DNA of 64,000 nucleotides. Origin: Halomonas sp. LR3S48. Its GTDB lineage: Bacteria > Pseudomonadota > Gammaproteobacteria > Pseudomonadales > Halomonadaceae. The stretch covers positions 3,410,001 through 3,474,000 of the forward strand of contig NZ_CP107009.1 in assembly GCF_025725665.1 (NCBI RefSeq), written 5' to 3'. The position numbers were made by a program, and so were the translations under genes. The number at the start of each line of letters is the position of its first letter. Position 1 is the stretch's first letter. The notes under the pieces are model-generated. The model searched no databases, was not told the origin of the DNA, and was given only the letters and a program-made list of their open reading frames with translations. This document shows positions 9,593-17,896 of this stretch, one piece after another.

Positions 9593-11149
9593 TCAGGTCA
9601 GGCTGGGCCCGGCCTTGGTGATGGCTTCGTTGACGCCTTCGAACTTCTTGAAGTTGTCGACGAACTTGGCCGCCAGGTCACGCAGGTTGCGATCATAGGC
9701 AGCCTTGTCCTCCCAGGTCTCGCGCGGGTCGAGCAGGCGCGAGTCGACGCCCGGTACGGAAACCGGCACGTCCAGGTTGAGCCCCTCGATGCGCTTGGTC
9801 TCGACCTCACGCAGCACGCCGGACTGGATGGCACTGATTATGGCGCGGGTGGTGGGGATGGAGAAGCGTGAACCGCCCTCGCCGTAGGCGCCCCCGGTCC
9901 AGCCGGTGTTGACCAGGTAGACCTGGGCGTCCTTGGCCTCGACGCGTCTGATCAACAGGTCGGCGTAGACGCGGGCCGGGCGCGGGAAGAACGGCGCGCC
10001 GAAGCAGGTGGAGAACGTCGCCTCCAGGCCCGAGGAGGAGCCCATCTCGGTGGACCCCACTTTGGCGGTGTAACCGGAGAGGAAGTGGTAGGCCGCGGCT
10101 TCCTTGGACAGCACCGATACCGGCGGCAACACGCCTGACATGTCGCAGGTCAGGAAGATGATGGCATTGGGTTCGCCGGCACGATTCTCCGGCACGCGCT
10201 TGCCGACATGCTCAAGCGGATAGGCGGCCCGGGAGTTCTGAGTCAGGCTGTCGTCGGTGTAGTCGGGCTCGCGGCGGTCGTCGAGTACCACGTTCTCTAG
10301 CACGGTTCCGAACTTGATGGCGTTCCAGATCACCGGCTCGTTCTTTTCGGAGAGATCGATGCACTTGGCGTAGCATCCGCCCTCGATGTTGAACACGGTG
10401 CCGGGGCCCCAGCCATGCTCGTCGTCACCGATCAGGTAGCGCGCCTGGTCGGCGGAGAGCGTGGTCTTGCCGGTACCGGAGAGGCCGAAGAAAAGGGCGG
10501 TCTCGCCATCTTCGCCGACGTTGGCCGAGCAGTGCATGGGCAGCACGTCGGAGGCCGGCAGCAGGAAGTTCTGCACAGAGAACATCGCCTTCTTCATTTC
10601 ACCGGCGTAACGCATGCCGGCGATCAGCACCTTCTGCTGAGCGAAATTGAGGATCACGCAGCCGTCTGAGTTGGTGCCGTCGCGGTCCGGATCACATTCG
10701 AAATGCGGTGCGTTGAGGATGGTCCACTCCTGCTTGACCGCGGGGTTGTAGCCCTCGGGACGTACGAACATGGTGCGACCGAAGAGGTTGTGCCAGGCCG
10801 TCTCGGTGGTCACCCGCACCGGCAGGTAGTGAGTCGGGTCGCTGCCCACGTGGAGTTCGGAAACGAAGCGTTCACCGCTACCCAGGTATTCCTCGACACG
10901 AGCCCAGAGGGCATCGAACTTGCCGGCATCGAAGGGACGGTTGACGCTGCCCCAGTCGATCTCACCGCTGGTGGAGGGCTCGTCGACGATGAAGCGATCC
11001 TTGGGCGAGCGGCCGGTACGCTGGCCGGTGTTCACCACCAGGGCGCCGTTTGCGGCCAGATGGCCTTCTCCGCGTGCCACGGCACGCTCGATGAGTTCGG
11101 CGCTGCTGAGATTGACGTGTGCTTGAGGAGCGGCTTGGGATGTGGTCAT
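9593..11149 (-). CDS. pckA: phosphoenolpyruvate carboxykinase (ATP)
   Basis: PckA decarboxylates and phosphorylates oxaloacetate to phosphoenolpyruvate using ATP, the entry step of gluconeogenesis. The 518 residues include [14 protein letters not shown] (substrate site), the kinase P-loop [11 protein letters not shown], the metal-binding IGDDEHGW and the [10 protein letters not shown] region, all typical of the ATP-dependent class. The start at 11149 follows AGGAAACGAC; the frame continues upstream to 11206, but that extension is not conserved in type. A HexR-like site upstream suggests control by the 2-keto-3-deoxy-6-phosphogluconate-responsive regulator. It is monocistronic, with its own terminator. 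Confidence 0.97.
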   Translation of the reverse strand: MTTSQAAPQAHVNLSSAELIERAVARGEGHLAANGALVVNTGQRTGRSPKDRFIVDEPSTSGEIDWGSVNRPFDAGKFDALWARVEEYLGSGERFVSELHVGSDPTHYLPVRVTTETAWHNLFGRTMFVRPEGYNPAVKQEWTILNAPHFECDPDRDGTNSDGCVILNFAQQKVLIAGMRYAGEMKKAMFSVQNFLLPASDVLPMHCSANVGEDGETALFFGLSGTGKTTLSADQARYLIGDDEHGWGPGTVFNIEGGCYAKCIDLSEKNEPVIWNAIKFGTVLENVVLDDRREPDYTDDSLTQNSRAAYPLEHVGKRVPENRAGEPNAIIFLTCDMSGVLPPVSVLSKEAAAYHFLSGYTAKVGSTEMGSSSGLEATFSTCFGAPFFPRPARVYADLLIRRVEAKDAQVYLVNTGWTGGAYGEGGSRFSIPTTRAIISAIQSGVLREVETKRIEGLNLDVPVSVPGVDSRLLDPRETWEDKAAYDRNLRDLAAKFVDNFKKFEGVNEAITKAGPSLT

Positions 11150-11281
11150 GTCGTTTCCTGGGCCTTGCGGCCGGTTCTCTCTCGTGTGCCAGGCGTCATA
11201 CGCCATTGCGTTGCGTTTCCGATCGTCCGTGTGCGGATGTATGCCGTCTTGTCTTCTGGCGATCGGCCTTGAGGCGGCGCC

Positions 11282-11309
11282 ATTATGGCAAAAAGGGAGC
11301 CGTCAGGAA
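11282..11309 (-). promoter_or_regulatory. possible sigma-70 promoter of pckA
   Basis: On the minus strand, TTCCTG (11304-11309) and CATAAT (11282-11287) are 16 bases apart. The -10 matches five of six consensus bases; the -35 is weak, as expected of a promoter that needs an activator. The HexR-like site sits about 30 bp upstream of the -35. Confidence 0.45.
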
Positions 11310-11332
11310 ACGCTAACTTTGACCGAAGTTCT

Positions 11333-11347
11333 TGTAGTTTTACTACT
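11333..11347. promoter_or_regulatory. HexR-like operator upstream of pckA
   Basis: TGTAGTTTTACTACT matches 14 of 15 positions of the HexR consensus TGTARTwwwAYTACA known from gammaproteobacteria. In Shewanella and relatives, HexR activates gluconeogenic genes from upstream sites and represses glycolytic ones. The centre lies about 65 bp upstream of the inferred transcription start, a position suited to activation. Confidence 0.6.
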
Positions 11348-11410
11348 ACATCGGGACATATCGCCGCAGGTTGACCACATCCATGCTTGTGCATTGCAGC
11401 AATTCAGATA

Positions 11411-11443
11411 AACGAACGAGATGACCTGGCAGTCTCGTTCGTT
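11411..11443 (-). terminator. terminator-like hairpin after hslO
   Basis: AACGAACGAGA and TCTCGTTCGTT are perfect 11-bp inverted repeats around an 11-base loop. The hairpin starts 17 bp beyond the hslO stop. On the minus strand the stem runs into TTTATCTGAATT, a modest T-rich tail. Confidence 0.65.
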
Positions 11444-11459
11444 GCGGCAATTACCCGCA

Positions 11460-12335
11460 TCAATGCAGGGTAGGAGGCGGACCATCCTGGGCGAGCAGCA
11501 ACGCCTCGACTTCGCTCTCAGTGAAGCGGTAATGGGTATGGCAGAAATGGCACTGGGTCTCGATCTCCCCCTGTTCGGCCAGCACGCCACGCAGTTCGTC
11601 GGCGCCAAGGGTCAGCAAGGCATCGCCGATTCTCTCCCGCGAGCAGGTACAACCGAAGCGCAGGGACTTGGGTTCGAAGACCCTCACCGTCTCCTCATGG
11701 TAGAGCCGATGCAGCAGTTCGCGCTGATCGAGCCCCAGCAGCTCGTCGGTAGTCAAAGTGCGGGCCAACTGAACGGTGCGCTCCCAGGCGTCCTCGTCCT
11801 GATTCTGCGACTCGTCCGGCAGCCGCTGCAGCATCAGCCCCCCGGCCCTCGCTCCGTCGGCTCTCAGCCACAGCTGGGTGGGTAGCTGTTCGGACTGGAC
11901 GAAGTAAGCCTCCAGGCACCCGGCCAGGCTGTCGTGGTCGAGCGCCACGATGCCTTGGTAGCGATTACCCTCGCGCGGGTCGAGGGTGATCACGATATGG
12001 CCATCACCGACGAGTTCGCGAAAGTTCGCCTCCCCTTCCGGCAGGGTGGCATTTTCCGTCAGGCGGGCAATGGCGCGCAGCTCGCCACCGGGGTTGGACT
12101 CGGCCATCAGCAGCGACAAGGCCCCTTGGCCACGCACCTCGATACTGAGGATACCATCGAGCTTGACCATATCGGTGAGCAGCGCCACGGCAGCCAGCAG
12201 CTCGCCCAGCAGGTGGTTGACGGCGGGGGGGTAGCCATGCCGCTCGAGCACCTCGCCATAGGCCTGCTCGAGGGTGACGATCTCGCCACGGACGTTGGTG
12301 CGTTCGAACAGGAAACGCTGGATCTGGTCGGTCAT
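11460..12335 (-). CDS. hslO: redox-regulated chaperonin Hsp33
   Basis: Hsp33 is a cytosolic holdase switched on by oxidation plus heat. The 291-residue product has the N-terminal chaperone domain and the C-terminal zinc redox switch with CTC (in [11 protein letters not shown]) and CHFC (in [12 protein letters not shown]), the CXC and CXXC pairs that release zinc on oxidation. It follows hslR on the same strand after 49 bp, as in many gammaproteobacteria where yrfG-hslR-hslO form one heat-shock locus. The Shine-Dalgarno (GGAAT) is weak. Confidence 0.95.
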   Translation of the reverse strand: MTDQIQRFLFERTNVRGEIVTLEQAYGEVLERHGYPPAVNHLLGELLAAVALLTDMVKLDGILSIEVRGQGALSLLMAESNPGGELRAIARLTENATLPEGEANFRELVGDGHIVITLDPREGNRYQGIVALDHDSLAGCLEAYFVQSEQLPTQLWLRADGARAGGLMLQRLPDESQNQDEDAWERTVQLARTLTTDELLGLDQRELLHRLYHEETVRVFEPKSLRFGCTCSRERIGDALLTLGADELRGVLAEQGEIETQCHFCHTHYRFTESEVEALLLAQDGPPPTLH

Positions 12336-12384
12336 ATCGATTCCGAAATGAGGTCATTCAGGATGGGCCAGCAGGGACATAGGC

Positions 12385-12774
12385 TCACTCGTCCTGCTGG
12401 CGCTGGAAGCGTTGAATGTCGCGCCGCTGCTTCTTGTCCGGCCGCTTGAGCGGGTGCTGCATGGCCTGGTTGGTCAGTCGCCGGCCTTCGGCCTCTCGCG
12501 TGCGGCGCTCGGCGCTTTCGGCCGTCTCGCGATAGAGTTCGCGGGCCTCCGGGGCACCGCGACGCTGGTCGGAAAGCGCCACGACCTCCACCTCCCAGAC
12601 GTCCCAGCCCTGGGGCACGCGAATCAGGGCGCCCAGTTCGACGTTCTTGCTGGTCTTTGCGCGCCCCCCGTTGTAGTGCACCTTGCCGCCTTCGATGGCT
12701 TTCTTGGCCAGCGCACGGGTCTTGAAAAAGCGGGCGGCCCACAGCCACTTGTCGAGTCGTACGCTATCCATCAT
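12385..12774 (-). CDS. hslR: ribosome-associated heat shock protein Hsp15
   Basis: This 129-residue protein has an N-terminal S4 RNA-binding domain (SVRLDKWLWAARFFKTRALA through VHYNGGRAKTSKNVELG) and a highly basic C-terminal tail (RPDKKQRRDIQRFQR). Hsp15 binds 50S subunits carrying stalled nascent peptidyl-tRNA and helps recycle them. The start ATG overlaps the yrfG stop by ATGA, so the two are coupled. There are two adjacent ATG codons, at 12774 and 12771. Confidence 0.93.
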   Translation of the reverse strand: MMDSVRLDKWLWAARFFKTRALAKKAIEGGKVHYNGGRAKTSKNVELGALIRVPQGWDVWEVEVVALSDQRRGAPEARELYRETAESAERRTREAEGRRLTNQAMQHPLKRPDKKQRRDIQRFQRQQDE

Positions 12775-13487
12775 TCCCTCCTGTCTCGGCTCGGCCCTTC
12801 ACCCACGTCTTCGCCGCGGCGTACCTCCGAGGGTAGCTCCTGGGGCAGAATCGTGGCGAAGCGGTCCAGGGCAATGAACTCCTCGAGCTCCTTTTCCGGC
12901 CGTGTACTATCAGGCTGCTTGATACCGAGCAAGTGACGAATGCCATATTCCCGTGCGCTCTCCAGCACGTCGGGGTTGTCATCGATGAACAGGGTGCGCT
13001 TCGGGTCGAAGGGCTCGACCTCCTGCAGTGCGAACCAGAACTCCTGGGCCTCCTTGGGTACGCCGAGGTCGGCCGAGGAGACGATGGCGTCCAGGTAGGC
13101 CTCGAGGCCGGTGAGCGGAAGCTTGAGCTCCAGACTCTCGCGGTCGGCGTTGGTCGCCAGCACCACTCTTGGGTGGGCGTTTCTGAGCCACTTGAGGAAA
13201 TCCAGTGCGTCGCCGCGCAGGCCGATCAGGTGCTGGATTTCGCGCTTGAGGGCGACGATGTCCACGCCCAGCTCGCGGCTCCAGTAGGCGAGGCTGTACC
13301 AGTTCAGGGTGCCCCGCTCGCGCAGGATGCGGGTACGTAACTGCTCCTGGCTGGCCTCGTCGAGGCGATGCAGCTCCACGTAGCGCCGCGGCAGGTGTTC
13401 CAGCCAGAAATGGCTGTCGAAATGCAGGTCGAGCAGTGTGCCGTCCATGTCCAGCAGAACGGTATCGATGGCGCGCCAGTCGATCAT
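12771..13487 (-). CDS. yrfG: GMP/IMP nucleotidase YrfG, HAD superfamily
   Basis: The protein is 238 residues. HAD motif I is DMDGTLLD near residue 12, motif II is the VVLATNAD region, and motif III/IV is FIDDNPDVLESA. In E. coli, YrfG dephosphorylates GMP and IMP. The start at 13487 has GGGAG six bases upstream; a longer in-frame reading to 13784 would overlap the divergent nudE gene. Its place ahead of hslR and hslO is the conserved order. The product ends in an acidic/arginine-rich tail. Confidence 0.9.
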   Translation of the reverse strand: MIDWRAIDTVLLDMDGTLLDLHFDSHFWLEHLPRRYVELHRLDEASQEQLRTRILRERGTLNWYSLAYWSRELGVDIVALKREIQHLIGLRGDALDFLKWLRNAHPRVVLATNADRESLELKLPLTGLEAYLDAIVSSADLGVPKEAQEFWFALQEVEPFDPKRTLFIDDNPDVLESAREYGIRHLLGIKQPDSTRPEKELEEFIALDRFATILPQELPSEVRRGEDVGEGPSRDRRE

Positions 13488-13598
13488 GGGCGACTCCCGG
13501 TGACGTCTGAGCGGTGGAAGGCGTGGTATTGTACTCAATGGATACCGGCGGCGCATTCCCGGCAGGTGCCGAACCCGCCCGCACGAAACGGAGCTTCC

Positions 13599-14186
13599 AT
13601 GTCCGAGAAGAAGATCTTGCAGAAACCCCAGGTGCTGGCACGCCAATCCGTGGCCAGAAGCCGCCTGTTCCATATCGAAGCCCTGGAGCTGCGCTTCGCC
13701 AACGGTGCCGAGCGCACCTTCGAACGCCTGACCGGCAGCGACCAGGGCGCGGTGATGATCATCGCCATGCCCGACCCGGACCATGTGCTGTTGATTCGCG
13801 AGTATGCCGCCGGCTTCGAGGATTACGTACTGACCCTGCCCAAAGGGCTGGTGGATCCGGGCGAGGATATCGTCACCGCGGCCAATCGGGAACTGATGGA
13901 GGAGTGCGGCTTCGGCGCCCGGCGTATCGAGCCGCTGGTGGAACTGTCACTGGCGCCCAACTACATGCGCCACCGCATGCAGGTGCTGCTCGCCACCGAC
14001 CTCTATCCCAAGCGCCTGCCCGGAGACGAGCCGGAACCACTGGTGGTCGAGACCCACGCCCTCGAGGAGCTGCCGGCCCTGTTGATGCGCGACGACTTCC
14101 ACGAGGCGCGGGCCATCGCCGCGCTGTTCATTGCCCGCGACACCCTGCGCGAACGCCGCGGCAAGGAGGCACCGCTGAGCTGGTAG
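13599..14186 (+). CDS. nudE: ADP compounds hydrolase NudE (Nudix)
   Basis: NudE cleaves adenosine-containing dinucleotides such as ADP-ribose, Ap3A and NADH. The 195-residue product has an intact Nudix box: G-LVDPG-E-DIVTAAN-RE-L-M-EE-C-G at about residues 87-108. The start MSEKKILQKPQVLARQ resembles other NudE N-termini. The longer in-frame reading from 13368 runs antisense into yrfG and is rejected. It is divergent from yrfG, with a 111-bp gap, and convergent with the next gene. Confidence 0.92.
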   Translation: MSEKKILQKPQVLARQSVARSRLFHIEALELRFANGAERTFERLTGSDQGAVMIIAMPDPDHVLLIREYAAGFEDYVLTLPKGLVDPGEDIVTAANRELMEECGFGARRIEPLVELSLAPNYMRHRMQVLLATDLYPKRLPGDEPEPLVVETHALEELPALLMRDDFHEARAIAALFIARDTLRERRGKEAPLSW

Positions 14187-14200
14187 TCGGGCCGGCCCGA
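14187..14200. terminator. palindrome between convergent nudE and oxidoreductase
   Basis: TCGGGCCGGCCCGA is a perfect 14-bp palindrome directly after the nudE stop, in the 18-bp gap between convergent genes. It could form a short GC-rich hairpin in either transcript, but it has almost no loop and no T-tract, so termination is only a possibility. Confidence 0.3.
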
Positions 14201-14204
14201 GCGC

Positions 14205-15290
14205 TCAACCGTGACGATGCAACTGACGTAAATTGCCGTTGCCCTCCTTGAGACGGATCCAGCGGCTCTGGCGATAGCTGTCGAGCCCCGCCTCCAGCAG
14301 AGTCATGACCTCGATTCCTTCCTCCACGCTGACCGGTACCGGCGCACCGCTCACCAGCGCCTCGACGATGCCGGCGTAGTAGGCCAGGTAATCGCCCGGC
14401 AGCCCCGGATGCTCGCGAGTAACCAGCTTGCCGTCGTCATCCCCGGCCAGGGTCAGTTGGCCGGGGCGAGGGTCGATGCCCCAGTCGCGCGTGGGGATAA
14501 GGCCTTCCTTCAGCCAGTTCTCCTGGGGGTCGCGGCCATACTTGACGAAGCTGCCCCGGGTACCGTGCAGGGCCTGCTGCGGCGTCGGTTCCGCCACCAG
14601 CGAACTGGCTCGCAGGGTGACCCGGAGCGTGTCGTATTCCAGCAGCGCATGAAACTCGTCATCCACTTGAGCACCATCCCGCGCCGCCATCAGGTCGAGC
14701 AGGATCGCACGCGGCATACCGAACAAGGTACGCGTCTGGTCGAGCAGATGGGAGCCCAGGTCGTACCAGATACCGCTGCCCGGCTTGTGCTGTTCGCGCC
14801 AGCGATCGGCCACCGTGGGCCGGAAGCGGTCGAAGCGCAGTTCGAGCGAAACCGGTCGCCCCACGCTGCCCTCCTCGACCAGCTTATGCAAGGTACGGAA
14901 ATCGCTATCCCAGCGGCGGTTGTGAAACACGCTGATCATGCACTCGGCCTTGTCGGCCTCGGCCTTGAGCAGTCGCGCCTCGGACAGCGAGACGGTGAAT
15001 GGCTTGTCGACCACCAGGTGCTTGCCGGAGGCAAGCGCCGCCTTGGCCAGCGGATAGTGGGTCTCGTTGGGGCTGGCGATGACCACCAGGTCGATATCCG
15101 GGCGGGCGAATAGCGCCGCAGCCTTGGGCAGCACCTCGACTTCGGGCAGCGTTTCATGCACCCGCTCGGCCGAGCTGCTGACCACGGCCAGCAATTCCAG
15201 CCCAGGCGTGGCCTGGATCAACGGGGCGTGAAAGATCCGGCCGGCTGTGCCAAAACCGATCAGGCCGACACCGAAGGTCTGCTTGCGCAT
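14205..15290 (-). CDS. Gfo/Idh/MocA family oxidoreductase
   Basis: This is a 361-residue NAD(P)-dependent oxidoreductase. The N-terminal Rossmann fold begins GVGLIGFGTAGRIFHAPLI, and the family signature DKPFTVSLSEA (the EKP/DKP lysine) is near residue 95. The C-terminal alpha/beta domain contains DLGSHLLDQTRTLFG. It resembles E. coli YhhX and related sugar or sugar-acid dehydrogenases. The substrate is unknown and no sugar-catabolic partners flank it. It starts 37 bp beyond the ilvD terminator hairpin and is probably transcribed alone. Confidence 0.88.
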   Translation of the reverse strand: MRKQTFGVGLIGFGTAGRIFHAPLIQATPGLELLAVVSSSAERVHETLPEVEVLPKAAALFARPDIDLVVIASPNETHYPLAKAALASGKHLVVDKPFTVSLSEARLLKAEADKAECMISVFHNRRWDSDFRTLHKLVEEGSVGRPVSLELRFDRFRPTVADRWREQHKPGSGIWYDLGSHLLDQTRTLFGMPRAILLDLMAARDGAQVDDEFHALLEYDTLRVTLRASSLVAEPTPQQALHGTRGSFVKYGRDPQENWLKEGLIPTRDWGIDPRPGQLTLAGDDDGKLVTREHPGLPGDYLAYYAGIVEALVSGAPVPVSVEEGIEVMTLLEAGLDSYRQSRWIRLKEGNGNLRQLHRHG

Positions 15291-15326
15291 GTCATCGTTC
15301 CTTACTGCTGCATGAAAAAGCTCGCC

Positions 15327-15358
15327 GTGACGAACCGGGCCTGAGCCCGGTTCGTCAC
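15327..15358 (-). terminator. Rho-independent terminator of ilvD
   Basis: GTGACGAACCGGGC and GCCCGGTTCGTCAC form a perfect 14-bp stem with a 4-base loop, starting 6 bp beyond the ilvD stop. On the minus strand a run of five T (15315-15319) follows after about seven bases. Confidence 0.88.
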
Positions 15359-15363
15359 TCGCG

Positions 15364-17208
15364 TCAATCGAGCTTGGAGAGATCTCTCACCGCCCCCTTG
15401 TCGGCGGAAGTCGCCAACAGGGCATAGGCCTTGAGCGCCGCCGACACCTTGCGCACGCGCTCAATGCTGGGTTTCCAGGCCTGATTGCCGCGCGCCTCCT
15501 CGGCTTCGCGTCGCGCCGCCAGCTCGTCGTCGGAAAGCTTGACGTCGATACGCCGGTTGGGGATGTCGATACGGATGATGTCTCCGGACCGCACCAGGCC
15601 GATGGCCCCGCCTGCTGCCGCTTCGGGGGAAACGTGACCGATGGAAAGACCTGAAGTACCGCCGGAGAAGCGGCCATCGGTGAGCAGGGCACACGCCTTG
15701 CCCAACCCCTTCGACTTCAGATACGAGGTGGGGTAGAGCATCTCCTGCATGCCTGGCCCACCTTTCGGCCCTTCGTAGCGGATGACGACGACCTCGCCCT
15801 CCTTCACCAGGCCGGCGAGGACGTGCTCGACGGCTTGGTCCTGGGACTCGACCACATGGGCCGGCCCCTCGAAGACCAGGATGGAGTCGTCGACACCGGC
15901 GGTCTTCACCACGCAGCCGTCCACGGCAATGTTGCCGTAGAGTACCGCCAGCCCCCCCTCTCGGGAGAAGGCATGCTCGAGATCGCGGATGCAGCCGCCC
16001 GCACGATCACCGTCGAGGCTCGGCCAACGCGCGCTCTGGGAAAACGCCACCTGGGTCGGCACGCCGCCGGGGCCAGCCTTGAAGAACTCCACCACTTCGG
16101 GACTGGGGCTGCGCATGATGTCCCACTCGTCCAGCGCCTCCTTGAGGCTATCGCCGTAGACGGTGGGCACGCGTGTGTCGAGCACGCCTGCGCGGTCGAG
16201 TTCGCCGAGGATCGCCATGATGCCGCCGGCGCGATGCACGTCCTCGATATGATACTTCTGGGTGTTGGGCGCCACCTTGCACAGCTGCGGCACTTCCCGC
16301 GACAGCCGGTCGATGTCGGCCAGGGTGAAGTCGATCTCCGCCTCCTGGGCGGCGGCCAGCAGGTGCAGGATGGTGTTGGTGGAACCGCCCATGGCGATGT
16401 CCAACGTCATGGCGTTCTTGAACGCCGCCTTGGAGCCGATGGCGCGGGGCAGCAAGTGGGCTTCGTCGCCCTCGTAGTAACGCTTGGCCAGCTCGACGAT
16501 GCGATGGCCGGCGGTCTCGAACAGGCGACGACGATCGGCATGGGTAGCAAGCACGGTGCCGTTGCCCGGCAGCGCCAGGCCCAGCGCTTCGGTCAGGCAG
16601 TTCATCGAGTTGGCGGTGAACATGCCGGAGCAGCTGCCGCAGGTGGGGCAGGCGCTGCGCTCCACCTCGGCCAGGGTCTCGTCGTCCACCGAGTCGTCGG
16701 CGGCCATGACCATGGCATCGACCAGATCGAGGCCGTGGTCGAGCAGCTTGGTCTTGCCCGCTTCCATGGGGCCGCCGGAGACGAAGATCACCGGGATGTT
16801 GAGGCGCATGGCGGCCATCAGCATCCCCGGAGTGATCTTGTCGCAGTTGGAGATGCACACCAGGGCGTCGGCGCAGTGGGCGTTGACCATGTACTCGACG
16901 CTGTCGGCGATGATGTCGCGGCTCGGCAGCGAGTAGAGCATGCCGTCGTGGCCCATGGCGATGCCGTCGTCCACGGCGATGGTGTTGAACTCCTTGGCTA
17001 CCCCGCCGGCCTTCTCGATCTCCCGCGCCACCAGTTGGCCCATGTCCTTGAGGTGCACGTGCCCGGGCACGAACTGCGTGAAGGAGTTGGCCACGGCGAC
17101 GATCGGCTTGTGGAAGTCCTCGTCCTTCATGCCGGTGGCACGCCACAGGGCGCGGGCACCGGCCATGTTGCGGCCGGCGGTGGTGGTTCGGGAGCGATAT
17201 TCGGGCAT
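15364..17208 (-). CDS. ilvD: dihydroxy-acid dehydratase
   Basis: IlvD dehydrates 2,3-dihydroxy-3-methyl acids to 2-keto acids, the third step of valine and isoleucine synthesis. The 614-residue product has the cluster-binding cysteines in [11 protein letters not shown] and [16 protein letters not shown], and the C-terminal [20 protein letters not shown]. It is the long, E. coli-type form with a [4Fe-4S] cluster. The start follows AAGAGGACACC. It lies downstream of the TRAP-associated gene but is about 120 bp away and probably has its own promoter. Confidence 0.97.
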   Translation of the reverse strand: MPEYRSRTTTAGRNMAGARALWRATGMKDEDFHKPIVAVANSFTQFVPGHVHLKDMGQLVAREIEKAGGVAKEFNTIAVDDGIAMGHDGMLYSLPSRDIIADSVEYMVNAHCADALVCISNCDKITPGMLMAAMRLNIPVIFVSGGPMEAGKTKLLDHGLDLVDAMVMAADDSVDDETLAEVERSACPTCGSCSGMFTANSMNCLTEALGLALPGNGTVLATHADRRRLFETAGHRIVELAKRYYEGDEAHLLPRAIGSKAAFKNAMTLDIAMGGSTNTILHLLAAAQEAEIDFTLADIDRLSREVPQLCKVAPNTQKYHIEDVHRAGGIMAILGELDRAGVLDTRVPTVYGDSLKEALDEWDIMRSPSPEVVEFFKAGPGGVPTQVAFSQSARWPSLDGDRAGGCIRDLEHAFSREGGLAVLYGNIAVDGCVVKTAGVDDSILVFEGPAHVVESQDQAVEHVLAGLVKEGEVVVIRYEGPKGGPGMQEMLYPTSYLKSKGLGKACALLTDGRFSGGTSGLSIGHVSPEAAAGGAIGLVRSGDIIRIDIPNRRIDVKLSDDELAARREAEEARGNQAWKPSIERVRKVSAALKAYALLATSADKGAVRDLSKLD

Positions 17209-17328
17209 GGTGTCCTCTTCGTGCGCGTTCGCGCTATACGGTTAACGCCGTCTCTGCCACCCGCGGGCGGCGACGGTCTAGGTCTGAAATCAATCCGATT
17301 CTGTCATGCACGAGCCGGGGCGGCTAGA

Positions 17329-17874
17329 TTAGATTAATAGAGGGCTATCGTTGCCCAGCGGCTCGGTACCATAGAGCACCCAGACATCCAGCGCCGGCCC
17401 CAGGTCCTCGAGCAGGCGCAGCTCATCTGAGTGATCGTCGAATACCTGCCGGGCGCAGATGCCCGCCTCGAAGCGGCCAGCCAGCAGCCCCTCGGCCACC
17501 GCCGCGGTGGTGGGCGAATCGATCTGCACTTCGAAAGACGAAAGATCGGTGTAGTAGCGAGTGGCCGGCTGGCGTGCCACCTGCCGCGGCTCGGCGACCT
17601 CGCGCCGCGCCAGCAGCGCCAGCGGGTGGCTACCGGCAACGAAGGCGTCCATCGGAAAGGCGCGGTGCATATAGCGCCCTACGCAGTCTGCATGGCTGAA
17701 GTGGGCAGTGCATTGCAATACCCGATCCACCTCGCCCGCCACCAGCGCCGCGAACGCCGCGGGGAACTCGTCGAACAGCCTCACCTGCGCATCGGCAAGC
17801 CCGCGAGCCGCGAGGTAGCGCCGCAACACCAGCACGTGGTTGCTGGCCTCGGGACCCAGCGTCGCAACGATCAT
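17329..17874 (-). CDS. prephenate dehydratase-like (periplasmic-binding fold) protein, TRAP-associated
   Basis: The 181-residue product begins MIVATLGPEASNH, like the GPEGT/S opening of prephenate dehydratase domains, and has PATRYYTDLSSFEV where those enzymes carry the catalytic TRF motif. There is no signal peptide, no chorismate mutase and no ACT regulatory domain, so it should be a cytosolic stand-alone domain. It starts 22 bp after the TRAP permease stop, with a strong GAGGAGG Shine-Dalgarno, and so belongs to that operon. A role as an enzyme on the imported compound, or as a ligand-binding sensor, is inference. Catalytic activity on prephenate is doubtful because the sequence is divergent. 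Confidence 0.5.
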   Translation of the reverse strand: MIVATLGPEASNHVLVLRRYLAARGLADAQVRLFDEFPAAFAALVAGEVDRVLQCTAHFSHADCVGRYMHRAFPMDAFVAGSHPLALLARREVAEPRQVARQPATRYYTDLSSFEVQIDSPTTAAVAEGLLAGRFEAGICARQVFDDHSDELRLLEDLGPALDVWVLYGTEPLGNDSPLLI

Positions 17875-17896
17875 TACACCTCCTCAGAAGTTCAGC

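Larger units (their letters stand above)
11150..11459. other. 310-bp intergenic region upstream of pckA
   Basis: No coding sequence was found here. It holds, from the pckA side, a leader of about 125 bases, a possible sigma-70 promoter (CATAAT on the minus strand at 11282-11287), a HexR-like palindrome at 11333-11347 and the hslO terminator hairpin at 11411-11443. Confidence 0.7.

Noticed and set aside
13368..13598. Longer N-terminus for NudE
   Set aside because: It would be antisense to yrfG; the ATG at 13599 gives the conserved start.
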